A stretch of 40,140 nucleotides of DNA from positions 1 to 40,140 of the forward strand of contig CAYNWK010000022.1 of the NCBI GenBank assembly GCA_964400875.1, in the 5' to 3' direction. Numbering within the stretch: the first letter of the stretch is position 1; each line of letters begins with the position of its first letter. A model generated the notes under the pieces. The model did no database searches. It saw only the letters and a program-made list of their open reading frames with translations, and was not told where the DNA came from. The stretch comes from CAYNWK01 sp964400875 (GTDB taxonomy: Bacteria > Chloroflexota > Anaerolineae > Anaerolineales > UBA4823). Positions 39,862 through 40,140 of the stretch are shown here, one piece after another. The position numbers and the translations under genes were made by a program.

Positions 39862-40140
39862 TTAAGGTTTGAAGCTAAGCGCGGCGTAGATCTCGTGCAG
39901 GAAGCGGCTGGGGCGGGCAGCCAGCAGGCGCGTCCCCTCCAGCCCGCAGCGCCCGGCAAGGTCCCGCCAGGTCGGAAATGAAAGCGGGTGCGGCACCCAA
40001 GGTTTGCCGCGATCGACGTTGTACTCCACCAGGATGAAGCGCCCGCCAGGGCGCAGATAACCGCTCAGCCGCCGGACAACGGGTTCCTTGGCGCGCTGGA
40101 AGTGCAGCGCGTTGGCCATCACCAGGCCGTCCAGCGGGGG
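39862..40140 (-). CDS. class I SAM-dependent methyltransferase, 5' end beyond the window
   Basis: The frame is open to the right edge. The visible C-terminal part reads PLDGLVMANALHFQ (motif IV region), LRPGGRFILVEYNVDRGKPW (post-core strand), then PTWRDLAGRCGLEGTRLLAARPSRFLHEIYAALSF, the ending of ubiE-like small-molecule methyltransferases. SAM motif I lies off the window. Substrate unknown. Confidence 0.75.
   Translation of the reverse strand, partial: PPLDGLVMANALHFQRAKEPVVRRLSGYLRPGGRFILVEYNVDRGKPWVPHPLSFPTWRDLAGRCGLEGTRLLAARPSRFLHEIYAALSFKP

Noticed and set aside
1..40140. CRISPR arrays, tRNA genes, rRNA genes or prophage modules
   Set aside because: No regularly spaced direct repeats, cloverleaf-like intergenic sequences or phage structural genes were recognised on either strand.

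Overview
The window reads as a high-GC bacterial scaffold, most likely a metagenome-assembled genome of a Chloroflexota (Anaerolineae-like) organism. Support: bacterial RNase P RNA and ribosomal protein S20, many GTG and TTG starts, Pro/Thr-rich spacer segments in secreted proteins, and the overall gene mix. That lineage is an inference, since no rRNA or universal marker set is present. Three runs of N (9437-9536, 30838-30937, 36480-36489) are assembly gaps. No tRNA, rRNA or CRISPR array was recognised.

Region 1 (1-4960): a 5'-truncated GNAT gene and a tiny membrane protein, then the most interesting block. A consensus promoter whose whole spacer is a LexA/DinR-like dyad precedes a LuxR-type regulator. 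It is followed by an ATPase-dead RadA/RecA-like protein, a small helical protein and a family-B DNA polymerase with eroded exonuclease motifs. I read this as a candidate damage-inducible, PolB-based mutasome. An FmdB zinc-ribbon gene with its own promoter and a strong terminator closes the block.

Region 2 (5027-15378, all minus strand): a VapBC-type toxin-antitoxin pair with an operator array; a dimeric alpha/beta-barrel protein; an orphan Dam-type adenine methylase coupled to a GT1 glycosyltransferase; DUF1579 and NTF2-like proteins; an M23 peptidase cut by a gap; and a redox/ion operon (DUF2834, peroxiredoxin, DsbA-NhaA fusion, small glycine-rich membrane protein). It ends with a ZmaR-type acetyltransferase, a membrane protein and a SAM methyltransferase.

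Region 3 (15545-25170): an MFS exporter with a structured leader, a LysM/YkuD L,D-transpeptidase, a nucleotidyltransferase, an Rph-like phosphotransferase (convergent), rnpB, rpsT, and a lipoprotein alpha/beta hydrolase.

Region 4 (25295-33430): argS, a cyclic 2,3-diphosphoglycerate synthetase-like protein, an orphan beta-class DNA methyltransferase, an atypical response regulator lacking the phospho-Asp, and a tightly overlapping fba-rpiA-rpe operon linking aldolase chemistry with the pentose phosphate pathway.

Region 5 (33511-40140): a large hybrid histidine kinase with two receivers and Hpt; a repeat-rich spacer with a dispersed palindrome and MITE-like elements around a gap; a rhodanese; AzlCD; an unrecognised membrane-anchored protein; a second VapBC pair; and the 3' end of a methyltransferase running off the right edge.
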